A stretch of 64,000 bases of DNA, taken from NCBI GenBank assembly GCA_019423745.1, contig JAHZAV010000001.1:62001-126000 (forward strand), given 5' to 3'. The DNA comes from Lachnospiraceae bacterium. GTDB lineage: Bacteria > Bacillota > Clostridia > Lachnospirales > Lachnospiraceae. Below are positions 34,923 through 44,113 of the stretch, in pieces; the first letter of the stretch is position 1, and the number at the start of each line of letters is the position of its first letter. Under the pieces are notes generated by a model. It was not told the DNA's origin, searched no databases, and was given only the letters and a program-made list of their open reading frames with translations. The position numbers and the translations under genes are program-made.

Positions 34923-35029
34923 AAAGGATTAAGAAATTTTTAATGGGATAAGGCTATACACTTTTTTTGAAATATGATAGAATATATTGAGTTTTTTAAA
35001 GAAAAACAAAGATGTGAGGTGGAGTGCAT

Positions 35030-35290
35030 ATGAAAGGAGCAGGCAGAAAAAATTCCTGGGCCTTATTTCTGCTGATTCTGGCAGGAATTGTCTTAGGAGG
35101 CTTTATCGGTATGCTTGCAGGTGATACAGGGGGATTTAGATGGCTTAATTATGGACAGACTTTTGGTCTGAGTGAGCCAGTCGTGCTGAATCTTGGTATA
35201 CTCGTCATTACATTTGGACTTACAATCAAAATTACGGTTGCCAGCATCATCGGCATGGTTCTTGCAATTATTATTTATCGCTTCTTGTAA
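35030..35290 (+). CDS. DUF4321 family small membrane protein
   Basis: The 86-residue protein has two hydrophobic spans, ALFLLILAGIVLGGFIGMLA and VASIIGMVLAIIIYRF, with LNYGQTFGLSEPVVLNLGIL between. This is the DUF4321 layout, a small family of clostridial membrane proteins that often precedes the mreB region. ATG at 35030 stands 7 bases behind GAGGTGG; a GTG at 35024 is possible. A TATACA/TAGAAT promoter-like pair (34955-34983, 17-base spacer) lies upstream. Confidence 0.82.
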   Translation: MKGAGRKNSWALFLLILAGIVLGGFIGMLAGDTGGFRWLNYGQTFGLSEPVVLNLGILVITFGLTIKITVASIIGMVLAIIIYRFL

Positions 35291-35330
35291 TAACCGATCT
35301 TAGGGTGAAGGTTATACTTATCTACAAAGG

Positions 35331-36035
35331 ATGAATCAAACAAATACCATGAAAGAAATGTTGGTATCAGAACGCCCATACGAAAAGTGTGAAGAAAAGG
35401 GGGCAGGCAGTTTAAGCGATGCAGAGCTTCTGTCTGTACTGCTGCGTACTGGTACAAGGGGAGAAAATGTCTTGGAGCTTTCCAGGAAAATATTAGAAGA
35501 ATCCGGTGCGGATGGTCTGTTAGGACTCCACCGGTTTACAAAGGAAAAGTTTATGAAGATCAGAGGCGTGGGAAAAGTAAAAACGATCCAACTCCTCTGT
35601 CTTTTAGAACTGTCTGCAAGGCTTGCAAAAGCCCAGGCCCGTAAGACATTGTGCTTCAGAAACCCTGCAACAATTGCGGAATATTATATGGAAGAAATGC
35701 GTCACCTTTCACAGGAGCATATGAAACTTTTAATGTTGGATACAAAGTCTAATCTGATTGCTGAAAGGGACATTTATAAGGGGACAGTAAATGCTTCTCT
35801 GGTGGAGCCGAGGGAAATTTTTATAGAGGCGGTAAAAAGGGAAGCTGTTTCCATTATTCTGCTTCATAATCATCCCAGCGGAGATCCGACTCCCAGCAGG
35901 GCAGATATTTCCATTACGCAGCGGGTGAAGCATGCAGGGGAATTAATTGGGATTGAACTGTTAGATCACATTATTATTGGGAATAATTCTTATATCAGTT
36001 TTTTAGAAAAGAATCTGATGTATACGAAAGGATAA
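35331..36035 (+). CDS. radC: RadC family JAB-domain protein
   Basis: RadC proteins have a helix-hairpin-helix N-terminal part (MKIRGVGKVKTIQLLCLLEL) and a C-terminal MPN/JAB metalloprotease-like domain. The metal motif HNHPSGDPTPSRAD near residue 180 is intact. Despite the name, a DNA repair role is doubtful. The gene lies directly before mreB as in Bacillus. The start is uncertain: ATG 35331 abuts an AAAGG box, while ATG 35349 gives the usual N-terminus (MKEMLVSERPYEKC). Confidence 0.93.
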   Translation: MNQTNTMKEMLVSERPYEKCEEKGAGSLSDAELLSVLLRTGTRGENVLELSRKILEESGADGLLGLHRFTKEKFMKIRGVGKVKTIQLLCLLELSARLAKAQARKTLCFRNPATIAEYYMEEMRHLSQEHMKLLMLDTKSNLIAERDIYKGTVNASLVEPREIFIEAVKREAVSIILLHNHPSGDPTPSRADISITQRVKHAGELIGIELLDHIIIGNNSYISFLEKNLMYTKG

Positions 36036-36044
36036 GAACGAAAA

Positions 36045-37067
36045 ATGGCACGAAATATATACGGACTTGATCTTGGATCTTATGAGATCAAAGTATATGA
36101 CAAAAAGAAAGATGCAATCTGGAAGGAAAAAAACGTGATTGCCATTGCAAATAAAAAAGAGGTATTTGCTGTCGGAGATGAGGCATATGAAATGTATGAA
36201 AAGGCTCCGGCCAATATACAGGTAGTATTTCCTATGAAAGATGGCGTAATTTCCAGATTTAATGATATGCAGTATCTTCTTCAGGGCCTTTTGAAAAAGG
36301 ATAGAGGATTTGCCCGGGGAGCGGAATATGTAATTGCAGTTCCAACAGATGTAACGGAGGTAGAAAAGAAAGCGTTTTTTGATCTCGTTATTCATTCTAC
36401 AGCACGGGCAAAGGAAGTTAATATTGTTGAGAGAGGAATTGCTGATGCAGTAGGACTAAATCTGGATGTTCAGAATACGAAAGGACTGTTTATCGTAAAC
36501 TTGGGTGGAGATACTACAGAGCTTTCTATCCTGGCCGGAGGAGGTATTGTACTAAATCGTCTTATAAAAGTGGGAGGAGCAACGTTTGACAATGCTGTCG
36601 CACAGTTGGTTCGCTATAATCATGATTTTTTGATTGGAAAGGTGACATCTGAAATTCTGCGTAAGAGATTTGGCGTATTCAGTGAAGATAATAATGCTTC
36701 TCTTACAGTAGCGGGAAGAGATTTAATTACGGGAGTACCGCAGCAAAGGGAAATTTCCATCAGTCTTGTAAGAGCTGCCATTAAAGATCCTTTGGAGGAA
36801 TGCATTCATTGTATTCATTCTCTCCTGGACCGAACCCCCCCGGAGGTAAGGAAGGCAGTTTATCGAAACGGCATTTTCCTGACCGGAGGACTTGCAAATC
36901 TTCCGGGGCTGGAAGTATATATGGAAGAAATGACGGGAATACGTGTCCGGACAGCTATTGATCCGGATATCTGTGCAGTAACCGGACTGAAGCAGATTAT
37001 TCGGTCCAAAGAATTAAGAAAACTGGCATATTCAATGCTGGATGAAAACTATAGGTGGATGAGATAG
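36045..37067 (+). CDS. mreB: MreB-like rod-shape actin homologue
   Basis: MreB polymers move along the inner membrane and organise lateral wall synthesis. The 340-residue protein has an actin ATPase fold: phosphate-1 loop GLDLGSYEIKVY near residue 6, phosphate-2 LGGDTTELSILAGG near 150 and adenosine loop IFLTGGLANLPGLE near 284. These are more diverged than in typical MreB (DLGTANTLVY, GGGTTE), so it may be a second paralogue or an Mbl-type protein. Position before mreC-mreD and co-directionality support the shape role. Confidence 0.88.
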   Translation: MARNIYGLDLGSYEIKVYDKKKDAIWKEKNVIAIANKKEVFAVGDEAYEMYEKAPANIQVVFPMKDGVISRFNDMQYLLQGLLKKDRGFARGAEYVIAVPTDVTEVEKKAFFDLVIHSTARAKEVNIVERGIADAVGLNLDVQNTKGLFIVNLGGDTTELSILAGGGIVLNRLIKVGGATFDNAVAQLVRYNHDFLIGKVTSEILRKRFGVFSEDNNASLTVAGRDLITGVPQQREISISLVRAAIKDPLEECIHCIHSLLDRTPPEVRKAVYRNGIFLTGGLANLPGLEVYMEEMTGIRVRTAIDPDICAVTGLKQIIRSKELRKLAYSMLDENYRWMR

Positions 37068-37068
37068 T

Positions 37069-37944
37069 ATGAAGATTAAGAATCAAAATACCATTCCAAG
37101 TAAATATCTTCTTCTGATTCTTGTAATTGTGTGTGGAATTTTACTGGGAGCAGAGCGTTTCATGGACAGTGGAGGTCCTCTTACCTGGGTGGCGAACTAT
37201 ACCGTTATTCCCATGCAGAAGGGAATTAGCTATGTAGGAACCTGGATGAGTGATCTTACTGATAATTTTGCAACACTTAAGGATCTTAAGAAGGAAAACG
37301 AAGAACTGCAGGAGAGAATTGATACACTGACTATGGATAATACACGTCTCAGGCAGGAGCAATATGAATTAGAAAGGCTGCAGGAACTTTATAAATTAGA
37401 TCAGAATTATGCTGATTATGAAAAAGTTGGAGCACATGTTATTGCCAACAATGGTACAAACTGGTTCAGCTCCTTTACAATAGACAAGGGCAGTAACGAT
37501 GGAATACGTAAAGATATGAATGTCTTGGCCGGAAGCGGTCTTGTAGGAATTGTCACAGATGTTGGCCCTGATTATGCACAGGTACGTTCTATTATTGATG
37601 ATGGAAGCAATGTCAGCGGTATGGTTCTTTCTACATCAGATCTTTGTATGGTTCGCGGAGATCTGCAGCTTATGGAGGACGGAAGAATTCGTTTTGAAAA
37701 ACTGCCGAATAATGACAATGAGATTGAAGTAGGAGAGCAGGTTGTGACATCTCATATCAGCTCAACTTATCTCCAGGGACTTTTTATCGGATATATTTCC
37801 GAGATCAATGTGGATTCCAATAATCTTACCAGATCCGGATATATTACTCCAGCCGTAGATTTTTCCAAACTTCAGGAGGTGCTGGTCATTACCACGACAA
37901 AACAGGATCTTACCAACCAGGATGAAAGCAGTGAAGGTGAATAG
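37069..37944 (+). CDS. mreC: Rod shape-determining protein MreC
   Basis: MreC is a bitopic membrane protein that activates PBP2-RodA in the elongasome. The 291 residues comprise one N-terminal span (KYLLLILVIVCGILLGAERF), a coiled coil near 65-108 (LKDLKKENEELQERIDTL and onward) and the beta-rich extracytoplasmic domain with VIANNGTNWFSSFTIDKGSN, then DGIRKDMNVLAGSGLVG. It starts one base after the mreB stop, and mreD follows after 3 bases. Confidence 0.95.
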   Translation: MKIKNQNTIPSKYLLLILVIVCGILLGAERFMDSGGPLTWVANYTVIPMQKGISYVGTWMSDLTDNFATLKDLKKENEELQERIDTLTMDNTRLRQEQYELERLQELYKLDQNYADYEKVGAHVIANNGTNWFSSFTIDKGSNDGIRKDMNVLAGSGLVGIVTDVGPDYAQVRSIIDDGSNVSGMVLSTSDLCMVRGDLQLMEDGRIRFEKLPNNDNEIEVGEQVVTSHISSTYLQGLFIGYISEINVDSNNLTRSGYITPAVDFSKLQEVLVITTTKQDLTNQDESSEGE

Positions 37945-37947
37945 CCT

Positions 37948-38466
37948 ATGAAGAGAAAAATAATTACAATTTGCATTATTGTTATATGTTTTCTTCTCCA
38001 GTCTACTGTCTTTACAAAACTGACGTTTGCTACCATACGGCCGAATCTGATGATTATTCTGACATCAGCGCTCGGGTTTATGAGAGGGAAAAAGCCAGGA
38101 ATGGCTGTGGGATTTTTCTCTGGCCTACTGATGGATGTATTCTGGGGTGGGACTCTTGGATTTTATGCTCTGGTCCTCACAGTAATTGGATATCTGAACG
38201 GAAGCTTTAAGCGTCTGTTCTATGATGAGGATATTAAGCTTCCGCTTGTCCTTATTGCCGGGAGCGAATTGTTTTACGGGCTGATCGTTTACGTTTGTTT
38301 CTATATGATGCAAGGAGATTTTCATTTCCTTTATTATCTGATTCATTTGATTATGCCCGAGCTGGTATATACTATTCTGGTAACGATTGTTTTATACCAG
38401 GTACTACTCTACATGAACCGTAAATTAGAAGCAGAAGAACAAAGGAGTGCAAGTAAGTTTGTATAG
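37948..38466 (+). CDS. mreD: Rod shape-determining protein MreD
   Basis: The 172-residue integral membrane protein has about five spans, as MreD does. The start is KRKIITICIIVICFLLQSTV, followed by FATIRPNLMIILTSALGFMR, which is the conserved MreD segment after the first span. Weak sequence conservation is normal for this family, and position between mreC and the PBP2 gene is decisive. Its 3' end overlaps or abuts the PBP2 start. Confidence 0.93.
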   Translation: MKRKIITICIIVICFLLQSTVFTKLTFATIRPNLMIILTSALGFMRGKKPGMAVGFFSGLLMDVFWGGTLGFYALVLTVIGYLNGSFKRLFYDEDIKLPLVLIAGSELFYGLIVYVCFYMMQGDFHFLYYLIHLIMPELVYTILVTIVLYQVLLYMNRKLEAEEQRSASKFV

Positions 38467-41341
38467 TATTTGGGACCGCATTAAATCAACAATTGCCGAA
38501 CTGTTTCAGCGGCGTCTTCTTGTTATGATTATTGTATTTTGCATCATGTTTACAGTTTTGGCCGGACGTTGCTTCAAGCTGCAGATTATAGACGGACAGG
38601 CTTATCTGGATGATTACCGGCTTCAGATTCAAAAAACAAGGACCATACAAGGAACAAGGGGAAATATTTACGATCGAAACGGTAAGCTTCTGGCCTATAA
38701 TGAATTGGCTTATTCCGTAACTATAGAAGATAACGGAGAATACGATACGATTGCAGAAAAAAATAAAGAACTTAATAAAGAGATTACTCAGATTATTGAG
38801 ATCGTTGAAAGTAATGGCGATTCTGTAATCAGTGATTTTAGTATTGTACTGGATGCTAATAACGAGTATCAGTTTTCCATGACAAATGAAACACAGAGAC
38901 TTCGGTTTGTGGCGGATGTATTCGGAGAACAGAAAATAGATGGCCTTGATGAAAAACAGAGGAATATGTCAGCATCAGATATTATTGATTACTTGTGTAC
39001 TGACAAGACATACGGATACGGCATTGACCAGGATAAGATGGAAAAGTCAGAGGTCTTAAAGCTCGTAAATATTCGTTATGCTATTGGACTGAACAGCTTT
39101 CAGAAATATATTCCTACCACTGTGGCAGAAGATGTCAGTGATGAGACGGTTGCTGGAATTATGGAGCATATGGATGAACTTCAAGGCGTGGATATTGCAG
39201 AAGAATCTCTTCGAAAATATACAGACAGCAAATATTTTGCCAATATTATCGGATATACGGGGCAGATTTCACAGGAAGAATATAATGCCTTAAGTGATGA
39301 AGATAAAGAAAAATATGATCTGACAGATACTGTTGGAAAATCTGGATTGGAACAAGTTCTGGACAGTACTCTTCAAGGGGAAAAGGGAGAGGTTAAATTA
39401 TATGTAAACAGTGTAGGCCGTGTGACAGAAACGGTTGGAGAGACGGAACCTAAAGCAGGAGACAATGTATATCTTAGTATAGACGCAGATTTACAGAAAG
39501 CAGCTTACGATATTTTAGAACAGGAAATTGCGGGAATTCTGCTGGCGAAAATGCAGGATATTCTGGATTACGATCGGAGCGGCACCGAAGATGCGGCGGA
39601 TGTTATTGTGGCAAGCGGAGATGCTTACAACGCTTTTATTTCGAATGATATTGTAGATATGAGCCATTTTTCTGCGGAAGATGCCGGAGCTGCAGAAAAG
39701 TCTGTGTACAGCAAATTTTCTTCTTACAAAGAGCAGGTAATTCAACAGCTTACTTCTATTTTGCAGGATGGAAATGGGACAGTTTACAGTGATCTTTCTA
39801 AAGAATGGAAAGCATATCTTACGTATCTTGTGAGTGATGTGCTGACAGACGGTGCAGGTATAATTGTAGAAGATGCTATTGATACAGATGATGAGACATA
39901 TACCGAGTGGTCTTCTGGGGGAGCCATAAACGTTTATACGTACTTAAATTATGCGATATCGCAGAACTGGGTGGATTCCTCAAAACTGCAGGATTACTTG
40001 GAGTCAGGAGAAAAATATTCGGATTCTTCTGAAATATATAACGCGATTGTATCTTATTTGACTGACAGAGTACAGTCAGATACCAGCTTTGACAAATTGA
40101 TTTATCAATATATGATTAAAGCAGGCACTGTTACAGGTAGTGAACTTTGCCGGATTCTTTACGAGCAGGGAGTGCTGAAGTGGGATGAAACACAGTACAA
40201 TAATCTGGCTTCTGGAGCTACCGGTGCCTATGATTTTCTACGTTCCAAAATCAAGTCTCTGGAAATTACACCAGGACAGCTGGGACTGGAGCCATGTTCA
40301 GGATCAGTAGTGATTACGGATCCCAATAATGGGGATGTCCTTGCGTGTGTATCCTATCCGGGATATGATAATAACAGACTGGCCAATACTATGGACAGTG
40401 CATATTTTAATAAGCTGAATACAGATTCTTCAAGGCCATTTTATAACCGAGCCACACAGGAAACAACAGCACCCGGTTCAACTTATAAACCGCTTTCAGC
40501 AGTGGCAGGGTTGACAGAGGGAGTTGTTACAGTTGATACAACGGTTTATTGTGACGGTGTGTATGATAATATCAGTCCTTCCGTTCGATGCTGGATTTAT
40601 CCAAGCAGTCATGGAACAATGAATGTAGTTAGTGGTATTACAAATTCCTGTAATGAGTATTTCAATAATTTGGGATATCAATTAGGAATTCAGGAAGACG
40701 GCACATATTCCAGTGAAACCGGATTGGAGAAACTGGAAAAATATGCTGAAATGTTCGGACTTAATGAGACCTCTGGCCTTGAAGTTCCGGAATCAAATCC
40801 GCAGATTTCTACAGAAGATTCGGTTCGATCTGCAATGGGACAGGGTAATAATAACTTTACAACGAGCCAGCTTGCAAGATATATTACAGCAGTTGCAAAC
40901 CAGGGAACTCTTTTTGATCTTACCCTTCTTGACCGGGTAGAGAAAGTAGATGGTACAGTAGAAAAAGAATATAAGGCGGAAAGTCAGAAAATTGAAGGAA
41001 TTTCTCAGAGCACTTGGGATGCGGTAAATGCTGGTATGCAAGGCGTTGTACAAAACAGCAGCGTTTTCCCGGAAATTAATGCCAGCGGTATAAGTGTATC
41101 TGGAAAAACAGGTACCGCACAGCAGAGTAATACCCATGCAGACCATGGTTTATTTGTAGCCTTTGCACCAAGTGACAATCCGGAGATTGCTATGGCACTC
41201 CGTATTGCTAATGGATACAGCTCCACCTATGCTTCTGAAGTAGGAAGTGCGATTCTGCAGTATTATTATCAGATTACAGATACCTCTGAACTGATTACAG
41301 GACAAGCGGCTGAGATTGCGGCCACTACACATGGAGACTAA
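38459..41341 (+). CDS. mrdA: Penicillin-binding protein 2 (class B transpeptidase, long form)
   Basis: This is the elongation-specific D,D-transpeptidase that crosslinks peptidoglycan with RodA. A single N-terminal span (LLVMIIVFCIMFTVLAGRCF) leads to the dimerisation domain (RGNIYDRNGKLLAYNELAYS). The transpeptidase motifs are complete: S674-T-Y-K677, S730-C-N and K883-T-G. At 960 residues it is far longer than usual (600-700), because about 245 residues separate DADLQKAAYDILEQ (about 344) from SGSVVITDPNNGD (about 614). The start is probably TTG 38459, 11 bases behind AAGGAG; a GTG at 38447 would overlap that box. Confidence 0.93.
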   Translation: MYSIWDRIKSTIAELFQRRLLVMIIVFCIMFTVLAGRCFKLQIIDGQAYLDDYRLQIQKTRTIQGTRGNIYDRNGKLLAYNELAYSVTIEDNGEYDTIAEKNKELNKEITQIIEIVESNGDSVISDFSIVLDANNEYQFSMTNETQRLRFVADVFGEQKIDGLDEKQRNMSASDIIDYLCTDKTYGYGIDQDKMEKSEVLKLVNIRYAIGLNSFQKYIPTTVAEDVSDETVAGIMEHMDELQGVDIAEESLRKYTDSKYFANIIGYTGQISQEEYNALSDEDKEKYDLTDTVGKSGLEQVLDSTLQGEKGEVKLYVNSVGRVTETVGETEPKAGDNVYLSIDADLQKAAYDILEQEIAGILLAKMQDILDYDRSGTEDAADVIVASGDAYNAFISNDIVDMSHFSAEDAGAAEKSVYSKFSSYKEQVIQQLTSILQDGNGTVYSDLSKEWKAYLTYLVSDVLTDGAGIIVEDAIDTDDETYTEWSSGGAINVYTYLNYAISQNWVDSSKLQDYLESGEKYSDSSEIYNAIVSYLTDRVQSDTSFDKLIYQYMIKAGTVTGSELCRILYEQGVLKWDETQYNNLASGATGAYDFLRSKIKSLEITPGQLGLEPCSGSVVITDPNNGDVLACVSYPGYDNNRLANTMDSAYFNKLNTDSSRPFYNRATQETTAPGSTYKPLSAVAGLTEGVVTVDTTVYCDGVYDNISPSVRCWIYPSSHGTMNVVSGITNSCNEYFNNLGYQLGIQEDGTYSSETGLEKLEKYAEMFGLNETSGLEVPESNPQISTEDSVRSAMGQGNNNFTTSQLARYITAVANQGTLFDLTLLDRVEKVDGTVEKEYKAESQKIEGISQSTWDAVNAGMQGVVQNSSVFPEINASGISVSGKTGTAQQSNTHADHGLFVAFAPSDNPEIAMALRIANGYSSTYASEVGSAILQYYYQITDTSELITGQAAEIAATTHGD

Positions 41342-41361
41342 GGGTAAGGAGATGTTTAGCT

Positions 41362-41952
41362 GTGAAAGATCATGTCATGATTAAAAGTAACCGATACGGC
41401 TTAACAGTTTATTTAGACAAGGAAATGCCTTTTGATGAGCTGTTAATGGAAATAGAAGACAAATTCAGGGCTTCCGTTCATTTTTTTGAAGGAACAGGAA
41501 TGGCTGTCCAATTTGAAAACCGTATTCTTACAAAAGAGGAAGAGCAAAAAATCGTGGATGTTATATCCGAAGCAGCAAAAATACAGATCCTGTGTATTCT
41601 GGATTACGATGAAAAAACCACCAAGATGTACAAAAGTGCTGTAGATCAGACTCTGGCAGAAATGCCGGAGCCTGACGGACAGTTTTACAGAGGAACACTG
41701 AAGAGAAAACAAGTGCTGGAATCAGAGACCAGTATTGTAGTGATCGGGGATGTAGAGGAAGGGGCAACTGTTGTTTCCAAGGGAAATATTGTAATAATTG
41801 GGACGCTGTATGGTTGTGCTCATGCCGGGGCATCAGGACGAAAAGACGCTTTCATTGCTGCGCTCCATATGGAGCCGGAAAGGCTTCGTATTGGTGACAG
41901 GAAAGTAAAACCAGTGATAGGAGGAAGTTATTCATGGGCGAGGTTATCGTAA
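41362..41952 (+). CDS. minC: Septum site-determining protein MinC
   Basis: MinC inhibits FtsZ assembly away from midcell. At 196 residues it has an N-terminal FtsZ-interacting domain (VMIKSNRYGLTVYLDKEMPF) and a C-terminal beta-helix domain for dimerisation and MinD binding (VVIGDVEEGATVVSKGNIVI, then IGTLYGCAHAGASGRKDAFI), which contains the conserved GxxxGxxHAG-type turn. The start is a GTG with a GGAGATG box. It overlaps minD by 19 bases. Confidence 0.93.
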   Translation: MKDHVMIKSNRYGLTVYLDKEMPFDELLMEIEDKFRASVHFFEGTGMAVQFENRILTKEEEQKIVDVISEAAKIQILCILDYDEKTTKMYKSAVDQTLAEMPEPDGQFYRGTLKRKQVLESETSIVVIGDVEEGATVVSKGNIVIIGTLYGCAHAGASGRKDAFIAALHMEPERLRIGDRKVKPVIGGSYSWARLS

Positions 41953-42725
41953 TTACATCAGGAAAAGGCGGGGTTGGTAAAACAACTACCACAGCAAATA
42001 TTGGAGCAGGACTTTCACAGGCAGATAAAAAGGTCATTATTGTAGATACAGACCTGGGACTGCGAAATTTGGATGTAGTCATGGGACTGGAAAATTTTAT
42101 TGTATATAATTTAGTGGATGTAATCGAAGGTAATTGCCGTCTTAAGCAGGCCTTGATTCGAGATAAAAGATATGAAAATCTTTATCTTCTCCCATCAGCG
42201 CAGACAAAGGATAAATCCGCTGTCTCCCCAGGGCAGATGAAGAAATTGACAGCAGAGCTAAAAGAGGAATACGATTATGTTCTTCTGGATTGTCCGGCAG
42301 GGATTGAACAAGGATTCCAAAATGCAATTGCAGGGGCTGACCGCGCGATTGTAGTCACAACTCCGGAAGTTTCTTCTATCCGTGACGCAGACCGTATTAT
42401 TGGTCTTTTGGAAGCAGAAAAAATCGGACGTTGTGAACTTATTATTAATCGGATTCGGATGGATATGGTGAAAAAAGGAGATATGATGTCAGTAGATGAT
42501 GTGACGGAGATTTTGTCAGTTCCTCTTTTGGGCGCTATACCAGATGATGAACAGGTTGTAATAGGAACAAATCAGGGAGAACCTGTAATTTCTATGGATT
42601 CCAAAGCCGGGCTGGCTTATCGGAATATATGCCGTCGTATTCTGGGCGAGGTTATTCCTTTTATGGATCTCAATGGAAATGGGGGGCTTTTATCCAAGCT
42701 GACCCAGATCTTCCATAAAAATTAA
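41934..42725 (+). CDS. minD: Septum site-determining ATPase MinD
   Basis: MinD is a deviant-Walker ATPase that binds the membrane and recruits MinC. The 263-residue protein has the deviant P-loop SGKGGVGKTTTTANIG near residue 9, the DTDLGLRNLDVVMGLE switch I region and VLLDCPAGIEQGFQNAI. The C-terminus (GGLLSKLTQIFHKN) is a short amphipathic membrane-targeting helix, so membrane binding is intact. minE follows 16 bases on. Confidence 0.97.
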   Translation: MGEVIVITSGKGGVGKTTTTANIGAGLSQADKKVIIVDTDLGLRNLDVVMGLENFIVYNLVDVIEGNCRLKQALIRDKRYENLYLLPSAQTKDKSAVSPGQMKKLTAELKEEYDYVLLDCPAGIEQGFQNAIAGADRAIVVTTPEVSSIRDADRIIGLLEAEKIGRCELIINRIRMDMVKKGDMMSVDDVTEILSVPLLGAIPDDEQVVIGTNQGEPVISMDSKAGLAYRNICRRILGEVIPFMDLNGNGGLLSKLTQIFHKN

Positions 42726-42741
42726 GGAGGCCTTAAACAGT

Positions 42742-42954
42742 ATGGTGAGACGTTCTTCAGTGAGGATTGCAAAAGATAGACTGAAGGTACTGGTGGGGAC
42801 AGATCGGATGCAATGTAAGCCGGATTTTTATGAAAAGATCAGCAGGGAGCTTTACCAGACACTTTCGAAATATATTGAAATTACACCGGAGGAATTTGAA
42901 GTCTCTTATACAAGGACACATGTACATATTAAATTTACAGGAGAAAAGCAGTGA
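42742..42954 (+). CDS. minE: MinE topological specificity factor, short N-terminus
   Basis: MinE stimulates MinD ATPase and drives Min patterning. The anti-MinCD region is clear (RIAKDRLKVLVGTDRMQCKP), followed by the C-terminal topological-specificity domain (DFYEKISRELYQTLSKYIEI, EVSYTRTHVHIKF). Length is 70 residues, against about 85-90 in other bacteria, because the amphipathic Leu/Phe-rich start (M-x-LFDFF type) is missing. No in-frame start lies upstream: the frame is closed at 42700 and holds none of ATG, GTG, TTG or CTG before 42742. AAGGAGG lies 11 bases upstream. Confidence 0.93.
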   Translation: MVRRSSVRIAKDRLKVLVGTDRMQCKPDFYEKISRELYQTLSKYIEITPEEFEVSYTRTHVHIKFTGEKQ

Positions 42955-44081
42955 AATTTCTTAAAATAACAAAACCTTATCATCTAAAAGATTATAAATT
43001 TACTTTGATTATACTTGTTCTTGCTATCTCCTTTTTAGGAGTGCTGGTTATAGGAAGTGCGAATGAGTCTTATCAGGGGAAGCAGATAATCGGTCTGGTA
43101 GCGGCGGTTATTTTGATGATCGTTGTCTCTTTGATTGATTATGTATGGATTGCAAATTTTTATTGGATTTTGTATATTCTTTCTGTGGTAATGCTGGCTA
43201 TAGTACTCATTCCGGGTGTAGGAGAAGTGGTCAATGGAGCAAGGCGCTGGATTGACTTGGGATTTACAAATTTCCAGCCTTCTGAGCTTGCAAAGATTTT
43301 TTTAATCATTTTCTTTGCGAAGTTTATTATGGTTCATGAAGATGATCTAAGCAGTAAAAAGACAATTTTAAAAGCAGTTGTACTGATTCTGGTACCGCTG
43401 GCATTGATTTATGAGGAGCCGAACCTTTCTACGACAATCTGTACAGCTACACTGTTCTGTGTGTTAATGTATGTAGGAGGTTTGTCCTATCGCTTTATTG
43501 GAATAGTTCTTCTTGTTACCGTACCGACTGCCATTATTTTGTTAAGTCTTATTGTACAGCCGGATCAGAAAATTCTGGATGAGTATCAGCAGAAACGTAT
43601 CCTTGCATGGTTGAATCCGGAAGAATATGCAAGCGATGAGGCATATCAGCAAAATAACTCTGTCATGGCAATCGGATCTGGTCAGTTGACAGGTAAAGGA
43701 TTAAACAATAATACTACCACTTCTGTAAAAAACGGAAATTTTATTCTTGAGCCACAGACAGACTTTATTTTTGCAATTGTTGGTGAAGAATTAGGTTTTG
43801 TGGGTTGCTGTATTGTGATTGTTTTGTTATTATTAATCGTGATACAATGTATTGTAATAGGGATCCGAGCCCAGGATACAACTGGCAGAATTATCTGCTG
43901 CGGGGTCGGATCCCTGATCGGGATACAAACTTTTATTAATATCGCTGTTGCAACACAAATTTTCCCTAACACAGGAATTCCGCTTCCTTTTGTAAGTTAT
44001 GGTCTTACTTCACTGTGGAGTATGTATCTGGGAATTGGAATAGTTCTTAATGTGGGGCTTCAGCCAAAAAAATATCAATAA
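42951..44081 (+). CDS. rodA: Peptidoglycan glycosyltransferase RodA (SEDS family)
   Basis: RodA polymerises lipid II with PBP2 in the elongasome. The 376-residue protein has about ten spans. The SEDS hallmarks are visible: GARRWIDLGFTNFQPSELAK near residue 96, QTDFIFAIVGEELGFVGC near 267 and the terminal TGIPLPFVSYGLTSLWSMY. Location in an mre-min operon favours RodA over FtsW. The start is GTG and overlaps the minE stop (GTGA). Confidence 0.95.
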   Translation: MKFLKITKPYHLKDYKFTLIILVLAISFLGVLVIGSANESYQGKQIIGLVAAVILMIVVSLIDYVWIANFYWILYILSVVMLAIVLIPGVGEVVNGARRWIDLGFTNFQPSELAKIFLIIFFAKFIMVHEDDLSSKKTILKAVVLILVPLALIYEEPNLSTTICTATLFCVLMYVGGLSYRFIGIVLLVTVPTAIILLSLIVQPDQKILDEYQQKRILAWLNPEEYASDEAYQQNNSVMAIGSGQLTGKGLNNNTTTSVKNGNFILEPQTDFIFAIVGEELGFVGCCIVIVLLLLIVIQCIVIGIRAQDTTGRIICCGVGSLIGIQTFINIAVATQIFPNTGIPLPFVSYGLTSLWSMYLGIGIVLNVGLQPKKYQ

Positions 44082-44113
44082 TCTGTTTTACTAATGTGAG
44101 GAGGAATCGTTGT

